Counted from the stretch's first letter, positions 19,080 through 30,089 are shown. The stretch: 34,915 bases of DNA from Nitrospirota bacterium (GCA_024278445.1 JAJRTC010000254.1:1-34915), one strand, 5' to 3'. Numbers and translations: made by a program. Notes: generated by a model from the sequence alone, not told the origin.

Positions 19080-19505
19080 ATGACCGATATAAACCTAACA
19101 CAAACTGAAGCTGATACTTTAATTTCAATGCCAAAATTGCGTGTTAATGATGATACTTGGGATTATCCAAACTCTGGCGGGTCTTTATGTGTGCCGCTTG
19201 TGTCACAGGACAATAGAGAGGAGTTCAACCTTGATATTTATAGAGGGCGTATTAATTTGCTTAAAGGTACGCACCAGAGTAGGGCAAGGCAAGTTATTGT
19301 GCTAGTGCGGTTAGATTTTGGAGGTTCTCCTCACCGTAATCCAAATGATGAAGAAATAGGAAGCCCACATTTGCATATTTATCGTGAGGGATATGGTCAT
19401 AAATGGGCTATCCCCGTTCCTGAAGATAAATTCCCCAATATTTCTGATTTATATGCAACGTTATTAAGCCACCTAAAATTTTTAGGGGCCTTTTCTCATG
19501 ATTGA
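19080..19505 (+). CDS. DUF6978-family protein, function unknown
   Basis: Recognised pattern [48 protein letters not shown]-rich; stop overlaps the start of the next gene. Confidence 0.8.
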   Translation: MTDINLTQTEADTLISMPKLRVNDDTWDYPNSGGSLCVPLVSQDNREEFNLDIYRGRINLLKGTHQSRARQVIVLVRLDFGGSPHRNPNDEEIGSPHLHIYREGYGHKWAIPVPEDKFPNISDLYATLLSHLKFLGAFSHD

Positions 19506-20265
19506 TGAAATACAAAAATTACTAGATCAATATGTTTTATGGCTTAAGGATAAGACATTGCTACGGGAGATGCCTGACAATTGGGTGGAGATTACGACCC
19601 CTTACCTTGATCGACATAATGACTATCTCCAGATATACACCAAGAAGCAAAATAGAACATTTGTGCTTACTGACGATGGCTACATTATGGATGATCTTTT
19701 GCAAGCTGGGTGCAAACTAGATACTCCAAAGCGTAAAGATTTGCTGAAAATGACTTTAGCAGGGTTTGGTATCGATAATAATAACGGGGCTTTAGAAGTT
19801 CGTGCTTCTGCTGAAAGTTTCGCATTGCGTAAACATAATTTAATTCAGGCTATGCTAGCAGTTAATGACTTGTTTTATCTGGCACAGCCAATGGTTGCTA
19901 GTCTTTTTTATGAAGATATAGTTCAGTGGCTTGATCAAAATGATATTCGTTATACACAAAATGTGAAGTTTGCTGGCAAGAGTGGTTACGATCATTTATT
20001 TGATTTTGTTATTACCAAATATCAGCAACATCCTGAGCGCATCATTAAAGCAATTACTAACCCAAGTAGGAATACAGCAGAAGCCCTTGCATTTAAGTGG
20101 ATTGACACTAGAGATGTAAGGCCATCGGACTCACGAGCATATGCACTGCTTAATGACAAGGAACAAAGAGTGCCTTCAAGTGTATTTGATGCTATAAAAA
20201 ACTACGGTATTACACCTGTGTTGTGGAGTAGCCGCGAAAATGTTAAAGCAGAGTTAGCTGCCTAA
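19498..20265 (+). CDS. DUF1828/DUF1829 domain protein, function unknown
   Basis: [47 protein letters not shown] and [15 protein letters not shown]; 8-nt overlap (ATGATTGA) with the upstream gene. Confidence 0.82.
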   Translation: MIDEIQKLLDQYVLWLKDKTLLREMPDNWVEITTPYLDRHNDYLQIYTKKQNRTFVLTDDGYIMDDLLQAGCKLDTPKRKDLLKMTLAGFGIDNNNGALEVRASAESFALRKHNLIQAMLAVNDLFYLAQPMVASLFYEDIVQWLDQNDIRYTQNVKFAGKSGYDHLFDFVITKYQQHPERIIKAITNPSRNTAEALAFKWIDTRDVRPSDSRAYALLNDKEQRVPSSVFDAIKNYGITPVLWSSRENVKAELAA

Positions 20266-20309
20266 CCTAGCTATATTCTTTCTTCAAATTGTAAGTTTAA
20301 ACTAAAAAA

Positions 20310-23300
20310 ATGCCGAAACGAACTGACATAAAAAAAATTCTTGTTATTGGTGCGGGGCCTATCGTCATCGGGCAGGCGTGCGAGTTTGACTATTCCGGCA
20401 CGCAGGCCGTGAAGGCGCTAAAAGAGGAGGGGTATGAGGTCTGCCTTGTAAACTCAAACCCAGCCACAATCATGACAGACCCCGACATGGCCGACCGCAC
20501 ATACATCGAGCCGATAACACCGTCAGCGGTGGAGAAAATAATAGAGCGTGAAAAGCCGGACGCGGTTCTGCCGACGGTTGGCGGGCAGACGGCGTTGAAC
20601 GTGACCGTTGCGTTAGCCGAAGCCGGTGTTTTTGAAAAACATGGCGTAGAGCTTATCGGCGCAAAACTCGACGCGATAAAAAAGGCGGAAGACCGTGACC
20701 TGTTCAAAAAGGCGATGGCGTCCATCGGGCTAAAAACGCCGGAGTCGCGCCTTGCGCACAACATGGAAGAAGCGCTCGATGCGTTAGACATCGTTGGCCT
20801 TCCGGCGATTATACGCCCTGCGTTTACATTGGGCGGCGCAGGCGGAAGTTTTGCCGCAAGCGAGGCGGAATATGAAGAGAGCGTGAGAACCGGCCTTGCC
20901 ATGAGCCCCGTGTCGCAAGTGTTAATAGAGCGCTCCATCGCAGGCTGGAAAGAGTTTGAGTTAGAAGTCATGCGCGACATGAAAGACAACGTGGTCATAG
21001 TCTGCTCGATAGAAAATTTCGATCCGTTAGGAATTCATACGGGCGACTCTATAACCGTTGCGCCGGCGCAAACGTTGACCGACCGTGAATATCAGATCAT
21101 GCGTGACGCGGCGATAGCCATTATCCGGGAGATTGGTGTGGACACGGGCGGGTCTAACATACAGTTTGCCGTGAACCCTGAAAACGGCGAGCTTGTGATA
21201 ATAGAAATGAATCCGCGTGTATCGCGTTCATCGGCGTTAGCGTCTAAGGCTACAGGTTTTCCGATAGCTAAGATCGCCGCTAAGCTTGCCGTCGGTTATT
21301 CGCTGGACGAGATACCTAACGACATAACCCGCATGACGCCGGCATCTTTTGAGCCGACGATTGATTATTGCGTTGTGAAGATACCACGGTTCGCGTTTGA
21401 AAAGTTTCCAAAAGCCGAAGACGTTTTAGGTGCGCAGATGAAATCTGTTGGCGAGGTGATGAGCATTGGCCGCACGTTCAAGGAGTCGCTACAAAAAGCG
21501 ATACGCTCGCTTGAGACGGGCTATTTCGGTTTTAAAAATAAAGACAGCGCTACAAACGAGCAGATAGAGAAAGTGTTAAAAGTGCCGTCGTCGAAAAGGT
21601 TTCCATACCTTGGCGAAGCGTTAAGGCGCGGTTGGACAATTGAACGCGTGCATCAGGCTACAAAAATAGACGCATGGTTTTTGCACAACATGAAACAGAT
21701 TATCGATACCGAAATGGAAGTTATTAACGAGGGGCTTGGCGACGACGACCGCTTGCGCGAGCTAAAGGAACTTGGTTTTTCCGACAGGCGCCTTGCAAAG
21801 CTTGCGGGCGTAACAGAAAAAGATATACGGGCAAGAAGGTTAAAGGCAGGCGTCGTTCCGGTATATAAAAGGGTAGACACATGTGCAGGTGAGTTTGAGG
21901 CATACACTCCCTATCTTTATTCGACATACGAAGAAGAGTGCGAGGCCGATGTGTCCGATAAAAAGAAGATAATAATTTTAGGCGGCGGGCCGAACAGAAT
22001 CGGGCAGGGGATAGAGTTTGACTACTGTTGCGTCCACGGTGTTATGGGGTTGAAGAAGGATGGCTATGAAACCATCATGGTCAACTGTAATCCGGAAACT
22101 GTCTCAACCGATTACGATACTTCAGACAGATTATACTTTGAGCCGCTGACGTTTGAAGATGTGATGTCTATCATAGACCGTGAAAAACCGGACGGGATAA
22201 TAGTGCAGTTCGGTGGGCAGACGCCGTTGAACCTCGCAAAGGCGCTAAAGGAAGCGGGTGCGCCGATTATCGGCACAAGCCCGGAAGCTATAGACCGCGC
22301 AGAAGACCGCGAAAGTTTCAAGGCGATGTTGGAGAAACTTGATTTAAAACAGCCGCCAAACGGGATCGCCACAAACACGGTCGAAGCTCTTGCCATAGCA
22401 AAAGAGATATCCTATCCGGTTGTTGTGCGCCCTTCATATGTTTTAGGCGGACGGGCGATGGAGATAGTTTACGATGACGATGCGTTAAAGTTTTACATGG
22501 CAAACGCCGTGCAGGCGTCGCCAGATAAACCAATTCTTATCGACAAGTTTTTGAATTCCGCGATAGAGCTTGACGTAGACGCGGTTTCAGATGGCAAGAC
22601 GGTTGTAATTGGCGGCGTGATGGAACATATAGAGGAGGCGGGTGTACATTCTGGCGACTCGGCCTGTTCACTTCCGCCGCGTAGCGTAAGCGTCGAACTT
22701 GTTGAGGAAGTAAAACGCCAAACCAAAATGTTGGCGGTAGAACTTGAAACCGTGGGGCTTATAAACATACAGTTTGCCATACAGGATAACGAGATTTTTA
22801 TTTTGGAAGTAAACCCCAGGGCTTCGCGTACTGTTCCTTTTGTTTCCAAAACAATAGGCAAACCGCTGGCGCAGATCGCGGCGCGTGTTATGGCTGGCAA
22901 AACGTTAGCTGAGTTGGGTTTCACCGAGGAAATAAAATTCAGCCATGTTGCCGTTAAGGAAGCTGTCTTCCCGTTTATAAAGTTTCCTAATGTAGATACG
23001 ATCCTTGGGCCTGAGATGAAATCGACAGGCGAAGTTATGGGGCTTGCCCGCTCGTTCGGGATGTCGTTTGCAAAAGCGTCTAGCGCCGCCGGGGTTGAGC
23101 TCCCGTTGTTTGGCGCGGTTTTTGTTTCTGTAACAGATTCTGATAAGAAAATGGCGGTGACAGCCGGAAGGCGTCTCGCTGATATGGGGTTTTCATTGCT
23201 TGCCACAAGTGGAACGGCGGCCGCGTTGAAAGGTGCCGGGCTTGCCGTTGAGGTGTTAGCCAAAGTCGGCGAAGGAACCCCGACATGTGTAGACAGGTTG

Positions 23301-23516
23301 GCCGATGGCGATATTGTTATGGTTATCAATACGACCTTCGGCAAAAAGTCTATTCAGGATTCTTACACTATAAGAAGAACGGCGCTTACGATGAACGTGC
23401 CATACCAGACCACCGTCGAAGGTGCCTTGGCGTCGGTTACGGCGATAGAGGCACTTGTTAAAGGCGGAATGGATATCATGGCGTTGCAGGAATATTTTAC
23501 GATGGTAAAGTCGTAG
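20310..23516 (+). CDS. carB: Carbamoyl-phosphate synthase large subunit
   Basis: 1068 aa with duplicated ATP-grasp halves: [14 protein letters not shown] and [14 protein letters not shown]-terminal MGS-like domain. Confidence 0.97.
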   Translation: MPKRTDIKKILVIGAGPIVIGQACEFDYSGTQAVKALKEEGYEVCLVNSNPATIMTDPDMADRTYIEPITPSAVEKIIEREKPDAVLPTVGGQTALNVTVALAEAGVFEKHGVELIGAKLDAIKKAEDRDLFKKAMASIGLKTPESRLAHNMEEALDALDIVGLPAIIRPAFTLGGAGGSFAASEAEYEESVRTGLAMSPVSQVLIERSIAGWKEFELEVMRDMKDNVVIVCSIENFDPLGIHTGDSITVAPAQTLTDREYQIMRDAAIAIIREIGVDTGGSNIQFAVNPENGELVIIEMNPRVSRSSALASKATGFPIAKIAAKLAVGYSLDEIPNDITRMTPASFEPTIDYCVVKIPRFAFEKFPKAEDVLGAQMKSVGEVMSIGRTFKESLQKAIRSLETGYFGFKNKDSATNEQIEKVLKVPSSKRFPYLGEALRRGWTIERVHQATKIDAWFLHNMKQIIDTEMEVINEGLGDDDRLRELKELGFSDRRLAKLAGVTEKDIRARRLKAGVVPVYKRVDTCAGEFEAYTPYLYSTYEEECEADVSDKKKIIILGGGPNRIGQGIEFDYCCVHGVMGLKKDGYETIMVNCNPETVSTDYDTSDRLYFEPLTFEDVMSIIDREKPDGIIVQFGGQTPLNLAKALKEAGAPIIGTSPEAIDRAEDRESFKAMLEKLDLKQPPNGIATNTVEALAIAKEISYPVVVRPSYVLGGRAMEIVYDDDALKFYMANAVQASPDKPILIDKFLNSAIELDVDAVSDGKTVVIGGVMEHIEEAGVHSGDSACSLPPRSVSVELVEEVKRQTKMLAVELETVGLINIQFAIQDNEIFILEVNPRASRTVPFVSKTIGKPLAQIAARVMAGKTLAELGFTEEIKFSHVAVKEAVFPFIKFPNVDTILGPEMKSTGEVMGLARSFGMSFAKASSAAGVELPLFGAVFVSVTDSDKKMAVTAGRRLADMGFSLLATSGTAAALKGAGLAVEVLAKVGEGTPTCVDRLADGDIVMVINTTFGKKSIQDSYTIRRTALTMNVPYQTTVEGALASVTAIEALVKGGMDIMALQEYFTMVKS

Positions 23517-23622
23517 GTTAATCAAAACGCCGTATGGATGTTTGTGCAAATAGAACTTGCATCGATCGCTCTTATAATGGGTGTTATTGGCCTTAATCCT
23601 GGTGAAAGGTTGTACCGGTAAA

Positions 23623-25116
23623 ATGAACCTGACCTGCGTTGCGCGATTTTTATTTGCCGTCCTGTTTACGTTCTGTGTTCTGCTTCCAAACGCATATGCC
23701 GAAACTCCTTCATGGTTTGGAAGGCAATACGAAACACTGCTTTCTGAAACGTGGATGAATGTATCCTTTGGTAAAAACAAAATCGGCTTTTCGCATCAGA
23801 AAATCGAAAAAGGAAAAGATGGATATCGCATAACGTCGCGGGCCGTTATACGCCTTAACGTTATGGGCATTACGCAGGATATGTCGTTTTCAAGGTCTTA
23901 TCATCTCGATAACAAAAAGGATGTTTTGGGCTTTATCTCCCTTATGAAAATAGATAACCAGCGTCAACTAACAGTCGGCACGATAGACGGAAATGTTTTA
24001 AAACTATCAATTAAAGGGGCGGGCGGCTCAAACGACGTAACTAAAAAATTGCCGGATGGGGTAGATTTTGCTGAAACGTTTTCATTTAAACTGGCCGATC
24101 AACTAAAAGTCGGCATGCGTTTAACCGTTCCTGTTTACATGGTGGAATTGCGAACCTTTGCTCCGATGACGCTAAACGTTATTGGTAAAAAGAAAATAAA
24201 ATCTGCTGGGGGCGAAGTTGAGGTTTTTGTTATAGATGTCGCCATGCAGGGGTTTACAAGCAAAAGTTATGTGACGCAAGATGGAGTTACTGTGCGAGAA
24301 GAGCAGAGCATGATGGGCATGGTGTCTGAAGTGGTAGACGAGGCGACGGCGTTATATTTCCCGAAAGGTTCCGCCGTTCCGGTGTCGAGCCTCATCACGT
24401 TTAGCCTTGTCAAGCCGGATAAGCCGATACCCTCTGCCGGATCCTTAAAAGAATTGAACCTTGTGATAGGCGGCATTAAAAACCCTTCCGCCATTCCGGA
24501 GGATGACAGGCAACGGGTTGGAGCGGCCAAGTGGGTGCAAGACGCAAAAGGTGGGCGGAGTTTAAGTTTGGCAGTAACTATTCAGCGCAGGGTTCCACAA
24601 GGTAAAATTTCGATAAAGGAAGCGTCTGCTCTTATGCCCGATGGGTTACGGCCCACGCCTGAGATACAGTCTGGCAACAAGATGATAAAAAAACAGGCGC
24701 TTAAGATTATCGGTGGAGAAACAGACGCCTTTGAGGCGGCAAAAAAAATAAGGCGCTGGGTTTTTGAGAATCTGAAAAAAGAATTGTCAGATTCAATCAC
24801 CGCCGTGGATGTTTTACGTTCAAGGAAGGGGGAGTGCCAAAGCCACACTAACCTTTTTACAGCGTTGGCGAAAAGCGTTGGCATACCAACCAGAACCGCG
24901 TCGGGAATAGTCTATTCTCGTGCTAACGACGGTTTTTTATATCACGCATGGCCCGAAGTTTACATTTCAGAATGGATTCCGATGGACCCGACGTTGGGGC
25001 AGGATGTTGCGGATGTGACACATTTAAAACTTGCCCAGGGTGGTGTGGAGAGCCAGCTTAAACTTATCAGCTTTATAGGCAAAATCACTGTTTCCGTCCG
25101 CTCGTTTAGGAAGTAA
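23623..25116 (+). CDS. Transglutaminase-like domain protein, predicted exported
   Basis: Signal peptide MNLTCVARFLFAVLFTFCVLLPNAYA; SRKGECQSHTNLFTALAKSVGIPTRTASGIVY (Cys), YHAWPEVYISEWIPMDPTLGQ (His/Asp). The track ORF starts upstream at 23581. Confidence 0.88.
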   Translation: MNLTCVARFLFAVLFTFCVLLPNAYAETPSWFGRQYETLLSETWMNVSFGKNKIGFSHQKIEKGKDGYRITSRAVIRLNVMGITQDMSFSRSYHLDNKKDVLGFISLMKIDNQRQLTVGTIDGNVLKLSIKGAGGSNDVTKKLPDGVDFAETFSFKLADQLKVGMRLTVPVYMVELRTFAPMTLNVIGKKKIKSAGGEVEVFVIDVAMQGFTSKSYVTQDGVTVREEQSMMGMVSEVVDEATALYFPKGSAVPVSSLITFSLVKPDKPIPSAGSLKELNLVIGGIKNPSAIPEDDRQRVGAAKWVQDAKGGRSLSLAVTIQRRVPQGKISIKEASALMPDGLRPTPEIQSGNKMIKKQALKIIGGETDAFEAAKKIRRWVFENLKKELSDSITAVDVLRSRKGECQSHTNLFTALAKSVGIPTRTASGIVYSRANDGFLYHAWPEVYISEWIPMDPTLGQDVADVTHLKLAQGGVESQLKLISFIGKITVSVRSFRK

Positions 25117-25150
25117 ACTGTTCTGATAGTTATTTAGGATAATTGAAAAA

Positions 25151-25918
25151 TTGGATTGCATCGTAAGGGTTAACGAGGAACTGGGTGGCGACTTTTTTTA
25201 TCTTGGCTTAGAGCCTTTAGAGCCTATCGCCGATATTCGCCCCGGTCGATTTTTCATGGTGCGCTGTTCGCAGTCAGCCGACCCGTTTTTACGCAGGCCG
25301 ATGAGCGTTGCCGATTATAAAAAAGACGGTTCCGGCTTTGGCCTGGTTGTGCAGACCGTAGGCTGGGGGACGAGCCTTTTATCTACTCTTGTTCCGTGGG
25401 ACAGAATAGACGTGATTGGCCCTTTCGGGACGAACTTTGAGGTTCCGGACGGAGCCCGTTCCTTATGGGCCGTTGCTGGCGGTTCCGGTGTCGCTCCTTT
25501 TTTAGGGCTTATTGACCATGCGGAAGGTGACGTTGACCACACCGTCTTTCTTGGTGCGAGAACTTCTGAACTTCTGATATATGCGGACAGGCTTAAGGAG
25601 AGGGGAGCTTGCGTTATAACCGCTACTGAGGATGGCTCCTCAGGGGAACATGGGCTTGTAACCGAGCCTCTTGTAAAAAAGCTCGATTCGGGCGAAAAGC
25701 CAGACGTTATTTTTACCTGTGGCCCAACACCTATGATGAGGGCCGTTGCCAGGATAGCCGAGGCCCACGGCATTAAATGTTCCGTATCGCTTGAGAACAG
25801 GATGGCTTGCGGGTTCGGGGCCTGTGTCGGGTGCGTGACCAAGAAAAGGGGAGAGGAGAACTATATAACGGTCTGTAGCAGGGGGCCGGTGTTCGATTCC
25901 TTTGAGGTAGAAATTTAA
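25151..25918 (+). CDS. pyrK: Dihydroorotate dehydrogenase electron transfer subunit (PyrK)
   Basis: FAD/NAD-binding reductase; RRPMSVAD, GGSGVAPFLGL, and 2Fe-2S cysteine motif CGFGACVGCVTKK...YITVCSRGPVF; TTG start. Confidence 0.93.
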   Translation: MDCIVRVNEELGGDFFYLGLEPLEPIADIRPGRFFMVRCSQSADPFLRRPMSVADYKKDGSGFGLVVQTVGWGTSLLSTLVPWDRIDVIGPFGTNFEVPDGARSLWAVAGGSGVAPFLGLIDHAEGDVDHTVFLGARTSELLIYADRLKERGACVITATEDGSSGEHGLVTEPLVKKLDSGEKPDVIFTCGPTPMMRAVARIAEAHGIKCSVSLENRMACGFGACVGCVTKKRGEENYITVCSRGPVFDSFEVEI

Positions 25919-25919
25919 T

Positions 25920-26834
25920 ATGCCTGTTAATCTTGCAAATAATATAGCCGGGTTAAACCTCAAAAATCCTATTTTAGGTGCGTCTGGCACTTTTGGATAT
26001 GGCACGTTGTATGAGCGGTTTTATGATATTTCCGTTATTGGCGGGTTTGTTACCAAGGCATTGTCCCTAAAACCGAGAGCCGGGAACCCCGCACCAAGAA
26101 TCTGCGAAGCACCAGGCGGTATGCTAAACGCCATTGGATTGCAAAACATAGGGATAGACAGGTTTGTAAACCAGAAACTGCCTAAAATAAAAGATAAGGA
26201 CCTCGTAATCATCGCAAACTTTTTTGGTGAAACGGTGGATGAATATGTTGAGGTCGCCAGCAGATTGAATGAGGTTGACGGTGTGCATGGGCTTGAAATG
26301 AATATATCGTGTCCTAACAGGAACAACGAGGGGCTGGTATTCGGCGCAAGTTGCCAAATTACGGAAGATGTTGTTAAAGCATGTCGTAAGGTAACAAACA
26401 AACCGTTGTTCGTTAAACTTTCGCCAAACGTGGCCGATATAGCCAAATTTGCAAAAGTGTGCGAAGACAGCGGCGCTGACGGTCTGTCTGTGATAAACAC
26501 TCTCTCCGGCATGGCGATAGACATAAGATCACGCAAGCCTATTCTTGCAAACGTGATGGGTGGGCTTTCCGGCCCTGCCATTAAACCTGTTGCCGTGCGG
26601 ATGGTGTGGCAATGTTACAGGGCGGTTAAAATACCTATTTTTGGCATAGGCGGTATATCATGCGTAGAAGACGTGGTCGAGTTTATTCTTGCCGGAGCGT
26701 CGGCTGTGCAGATAGGCTCGATGAACTTTGTAGAACCCGAAATTTGCAAAACTTTGGCCGAGGAACTGCCGGATCTTTTGGAATCTCTTGGAGTTTCTGA
26801 CTATCGGGAGCTTATTGGCGCACTGGATGTTTAA
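25920..26834 (+). CDS. pyrD: Dihydroorotate dehydrogenase (class 1B catalytic subunit)
   Basis: NPILGASGTFGYG, MNISCPNRNNEGLVFG, VKLSPNV, GGISCVEDVVEFILAGASAVQIGS motifs; next to pyrK. Confidence 0.94.
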   Translation: MPVNLANNIAGLNLKNPILGASGTFGYGTLYERFYDISVIGGFVTKALSLKPRAGNPAPRICEAPGGMLNAIGLQNIGIDRFVNQKLPKIKDKDLVIIANFFGETVDEYVEVASRLNEVDGVHGLEMNISCPNRNNEGLVFGASCQITEDVVKACRKVTNKPLFVKLSPNVADIAKFAKVCEDSGADGLSVINTLSGMAIDIRSRKPILANVMGGLSGPAIKPVAVRMVWQCYRAVKIPIFGIGGISCVEDVVEFILAGASAVQIGSMNFVEPEICKTLAEELPDLLESLGVSDYRELIGALDV

Positions 26835-27084
26835 CGGTGAATTTTTTCTTTTGTCTTTTACCATTAAATTAATGTATAAAATAGTACAGGGATCGAGTCC
26901 GACGCTTACCGTGTGATCCCGAAACTTTATGATCCATCAGATTTTCATGAACAGGACTTCTGTCCTTTTGCAGGGTCGGGTAATTAATACGGATTAAATT
27001 TTCTGATTTTCTATATAAGCGGGGGCGTTTGCGCTCCGTTTCCTCTATTGATAATGATCTAAACAGAATAAAGGTGGTTAAACG

Positions 27085-27291
27085 TTGAAGCGACAAAGAC
27101 AACAGACGCCAAGAAGAGGCAAAAACCCTAAACGCCCGCAGACCGGCAGATTTAAAGCCCGTGGCCCGGCCCGCGAGCCGGAGCGCCAAGTGGATGGAAA
27201 GTATATGGATTTGCCCATGAAAACCATTGAAGAACGTAAAGCCGCACAGCTTGCCAAGTGGCGCAAGGAACTTGGGATAGACGAGGAGTAG
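27085..27291 (+). CDS. Small basic protein, function unknown
   Basis: 68-aa Arg/Lys-rich ORF MKRQRQQTPRRGKNPKRPQTGRFKARGPAREPE..., TTG start; plausible but short. Confidence 0.45.
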   Translation: MKRQRQQTPRRGKNPKRPQTGRFKARGPAREPERQVDGKYMDLPMKTIEERKAAQLAKWRKELGIDEE

Positions 27292-27301
27292 CTAGTAGCT
27301 T

Positions 27302-27610
27302 TTACGGCGTACCCTTTTTTTGTGGCAGTTCTCCAAGCATTTTATCTACATCTTTCGGCGATGCCGAACCGCTGATGATTTTTGCGATAGTTTCATTGTT
27401 CGATGAACCTTTCAGGTGGTCAAGGGTGATATCGGCCACGCCAAAAAATTCTTCTACCGTCATTCCTTTTTTCATGGCAGAGATAAGTAGCTTTAAAAAC
27501 TCGTTTTCTATTTCTGATTTGAGCTTATCGTCGGCCAAGGTAACTCTCCTCCAGAGGGTGCGGTAGCTTTTATTTACAATCATGATATGCGCCCTAAAAG
27601 CGGGTGTCAA
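27302..27610 (-). CDS. Hypothetical small helical protein
   Basis: ADDKLKSEIENEFLKLLISAMKKGMTVEEFFGVADITLDHLKG...DKMLGELPQKKGTP has protein-like composition; start uncertain. Confidence 0.5.
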   Translation of the reverse strand: MTPAFRAHIMIVNKSYRTLWRRVTLADDKLKSEIENEFLKLLISAMKKGMTVEEFFGVADITLDHLKGSSNNETIAKIISGSASPKDVDKMLGELPQKKGTP

Positions 27611-27627
27611 ACGGAGAGCTGTGAAGG

Positions 27628-27783
27628 TAGTGGGTCAGTTTGCGCATTGTTGTCTAAAGCCCATTCGATTCACTTCGTTCACTCAGGGCAGGCTCCGCGA
27701 AGCATCTCGAATCTATTCTTATCGTGTCAGATGTAATTCGAGATTCTTCGCCTTTGGCTCAGAATGACCAAACTGACTCACTA
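27628..27783 (-). repeat. Dispersed repeat copy B, MITE-like, inverted relative to copies A and C
   Basis: TAGTGGGTCAGTTTG ... CAAACTGACTCACTA; internal reverse complement of copy A. Confidence 0.85.
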
Positions 27784-28071
27784 CTCATATAGTATTGGTT
27801 AAAAAAGTTATATGGATAAATAAAAATTCAGTAATTGAACTATCATCCAATTGTTCTTGCGATAAAATTACTTGAGCCGTGCAAGGCCCTGTCTCTTACC
27901 GCACATCTGGCGCAGGCTACCTAAAATATCGGCTATCCAGCACAAGACGCTGAATTTTATATTTTTGTTACATGGACTTAGAAATCATAATATAATCGGG
28001 CAACCATGCTTCTTTCCTTGGAACTGGTATTTTTCTGTTAAGTACGACATGTTAAACAGAGCGGATTAAAC

Positions 28072-29229
28072 ATGGCGCATGAGCTTGCGGATACCAAAAT
28101 CCTGATAGTAGACAATCAGGGTGAGATACGCAATATGCGTGAAACCTTGCGGGATATTGGCTTTAATTCAGTGAAAGACCTGACATCCGGTCTTAAAGTA
28201 TTAACCGAGATACAGAAGGAAACGCCAGACGTCGTTCTGGTTAATTACTATCTTCCACAATACTCCGGCATGCAGGTTTTCAAGTCTTTAAGCGGAACCC
28301 AAGCCTTCGCTTCGGTCAAGTTTATCATGATAGTGCCCAAAACAGATTCCAGGAAAATTAAGGATGGCATCCTTGCCGACGGCATTTCAACTCTGCTGGA
28401 GCGTCCCTTTAGTCTAGACGAACTGCGCGAATCTATCTTCAGCCTGTTCGGGATGGGTATGGAGCATATGAAGCAGGTTGCCGAGGCTCAAATGCAGGAA
28501 GGGCATGAGCTTTTTGAGGCGGGCGATTATGAAAACGCGGTTCAGAAGTTTCGAGAAGCGGGCGATGTTGTTTCAAACCCGGAGTCTGTCTTTTGGCAGG
28601 GGCGATGTTACCTCGAGATGGGGATGTTCGATCAGGCCAATGCGTCGTTTCAAAATGCCAACAAGGGGAAAAGGTATCCTGGTATCAGCAAATGGCAGGG
28701 GTTTTTACATGTAGCCAAAAAAGACTATAAAGAAGCTATGACTCACCTTGAGAGAGCTATAAAAGAAGACAAGGCCGATCCGTTTTTGTTGGTAGCGCTT
28801 GGGAAGTGTCAGCTTTTCATTGAAACGGAGAGTATGGCCGAAGCTTCATTTAACGGGGCGACATCTTTAGCGCCGGACGACGAAAAGGTAAAACTTGAAA
28901 TCGGCAACGCCTATCTTGAAAAAGAACTTTATGATAAGGCCGAAAAGATGTTTGGCGCGGCCATCAAAATAGCGTCGAACGATATACAGCTATATAACCG
29001 CATGGCCATTGCCTTGCGAAAGCAGGGAAAGTTCAAGCGGGCCATAGAAATTTATGTAATGGCGCTAAAGATAGACCCTGAAAACGAGGGATTATACTAC
29101 AATCTGGCCCGCGCCCTGCACGAATCTGGCGATGATGAAAAGGCCATCAAAGTTTTGAATAAAGCGCTCGACCTCGATCCTGAGTTTACAGAAGCTACTG
29201 CGCTTAAGAACGAGTATACAAAAGGCTAG
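28072..29229 (+). CDS. Receiver-like domain protein with C-terminal TPR repeats
   Basis: N-terminal CheY-like fold TKILIVDNQGEIRNMRETLRDIGF...DVVLVNYYLPQYSGMQVFK...LLERPFSLDELRE followed by TPRs (LYNRMAIALRKQGKFKRAIEIYVMALKIDPENEGLYYNLARALHESGDDEKAIKVLNKALDLDPE). Confidence 0.88.
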   Translation: MAHELADTKILIVDNQGEIRNMRETLRDIGFNSVKDLTSGLKVLTEIQKETPDVVLVNYYLPQYSGMQVFKSLSGTQAFASVKFIMIVPKTDSRKIKDGILADGISTLLERPFSLDELRESIFSLFGMGMEHMKQVAEAQMQEGHELFEAGDYENAVQKFREAGDVVSNPESVFWQGRCYLEMGMFDQANASFQNANKGKRYPGISKWQGFLHVAKKDYKEAMTHLERAIKEDKADPFLLVALGKCQLFIETESMAEASFNGATSLAPDDEKVKLEIGNAYLEKELYDKAEKMFGAAIKIASNDIQLYNRMAIALRKQGKFKRAIEIYVMALKIDPENEGLYYNLARALHESGDDEKAIKVLNKALDLDPEFTEATALKNEYTKG

Positions 29230-30044
29230 CCTTTAGTTTCATTCATGCTTCCTTGTCGATATCCTTTGATATCGACTGATACATAAAGAAATCCGGCTTT
29301 TTTCAAGGCTTTATATATAGAATCCGCAACGGTTGCGTCTATTGCCCTTGGGATATCCTCTTTTAAAAACTCGATACGGGCAACTTCGCCGTGATGACGC
29401 ACCCTCACTTGGGAGAAACCGAGCCTGCGGATAGCAGATTCAGCGGTTTCCACCATTTTCAAGCTTTCGGCGGTTATGGAAGAGCCATATGGCAGACGTG
29501 AGGCAAGACATGCATAGGCAGGTTTATCCCAGGTAAAAAGCCCCATTTTTTTGGAAAGCGCCCTTATTTCATCCTTCGTCAAGCAGGCTTCCTGTAACGG
29601 GCTTATTACGCCTTTTTCATCCCGTGCGCGCAAGCCTGGCCTGTGGTCGCTTAAATCGTCGGCGTTGGCACCGTCGAATATGGCTGTAATACCTTCATTT
29701 TTTGCAATAGAGGCCAGCTTTTTAAAAAGCTCGGTTTTGCAGTGATAACACCTGTCGGGCGGGTTTTTGCGATAGTTCTCATTTTTAAGTTCGTTTGTGT
29801 CTATTATAATATGTTTCGCGCCAATTTCTTCCGTTATCTTCTTGGCGTCGGCAAGTTCCGAAGCGGGGAATGATGCTGAGTTTCCGGTTGCGGCCACTGT
29901 TCTGCCCCCAATTTTTTTAAGGGTGTCGTGGCAAACTTTAAGCAGAAAAGAGCTATCTACACCGCCTGAGAAGGCAACAATAACCGATTTTTCATTCAAA
30001 ATCAGTTTTTGCAGGCGGGCAAGTTTTTCGTCAATGACGTTCAT
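29226..30044 (-). CDS. larE: ATP-dependent sacrificial sulfur transferase LarE
   Basis: PP-loop VIVAFSGGVDSSFLLKV; NPPDRCYHCKTELFKKL; TWDKPAYACLASRLPYG. The ORF runs to 30254, but the extension crosses repeat copy C; MNVIDEKLARLQ at 30044 is the likely start. Confidence 0.88.
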   Translation of the reverse strand: MNVIDEKLARLQKLILNEKSVIVAFSGGVDSSFLLKVCHDTLKKIGGRTVAATGNSASFPASELADAKKITEEIGAKHIIIDTNELKNENYRKNPPDRCYHCKTELFKKLASIAKNEGITAIFDGANADDLSDHRPGLRARDEKGVISPLQEACLTKDEIRALSKKMGLFTWDKPAYACLASRLPYGSSITAESLKMVETAESAIRRLGFSQVRVRHHGEVARIEFLKEDIPRAIDATVADSIYKALKKAGFLYVSVDIKGYRQGSMNETKG

Positions 30045-30089
30045 TATATTCAGGAGTATAACGCAGTAACGCGATATACAAAAGCGTGG

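Noticed and set aside
22493-23344. 283-aa minus-strand ORF antisense to carB (and other long antisense ORFs at 20390-20998, 26021-26581, 25315-25842)
   Set aside because: They lie fully opposite well-supported pyrimidine genes, are rich in Ser/Thr/Pro typical of antisense frames of GC-rich codons, and show no recognisable domain.
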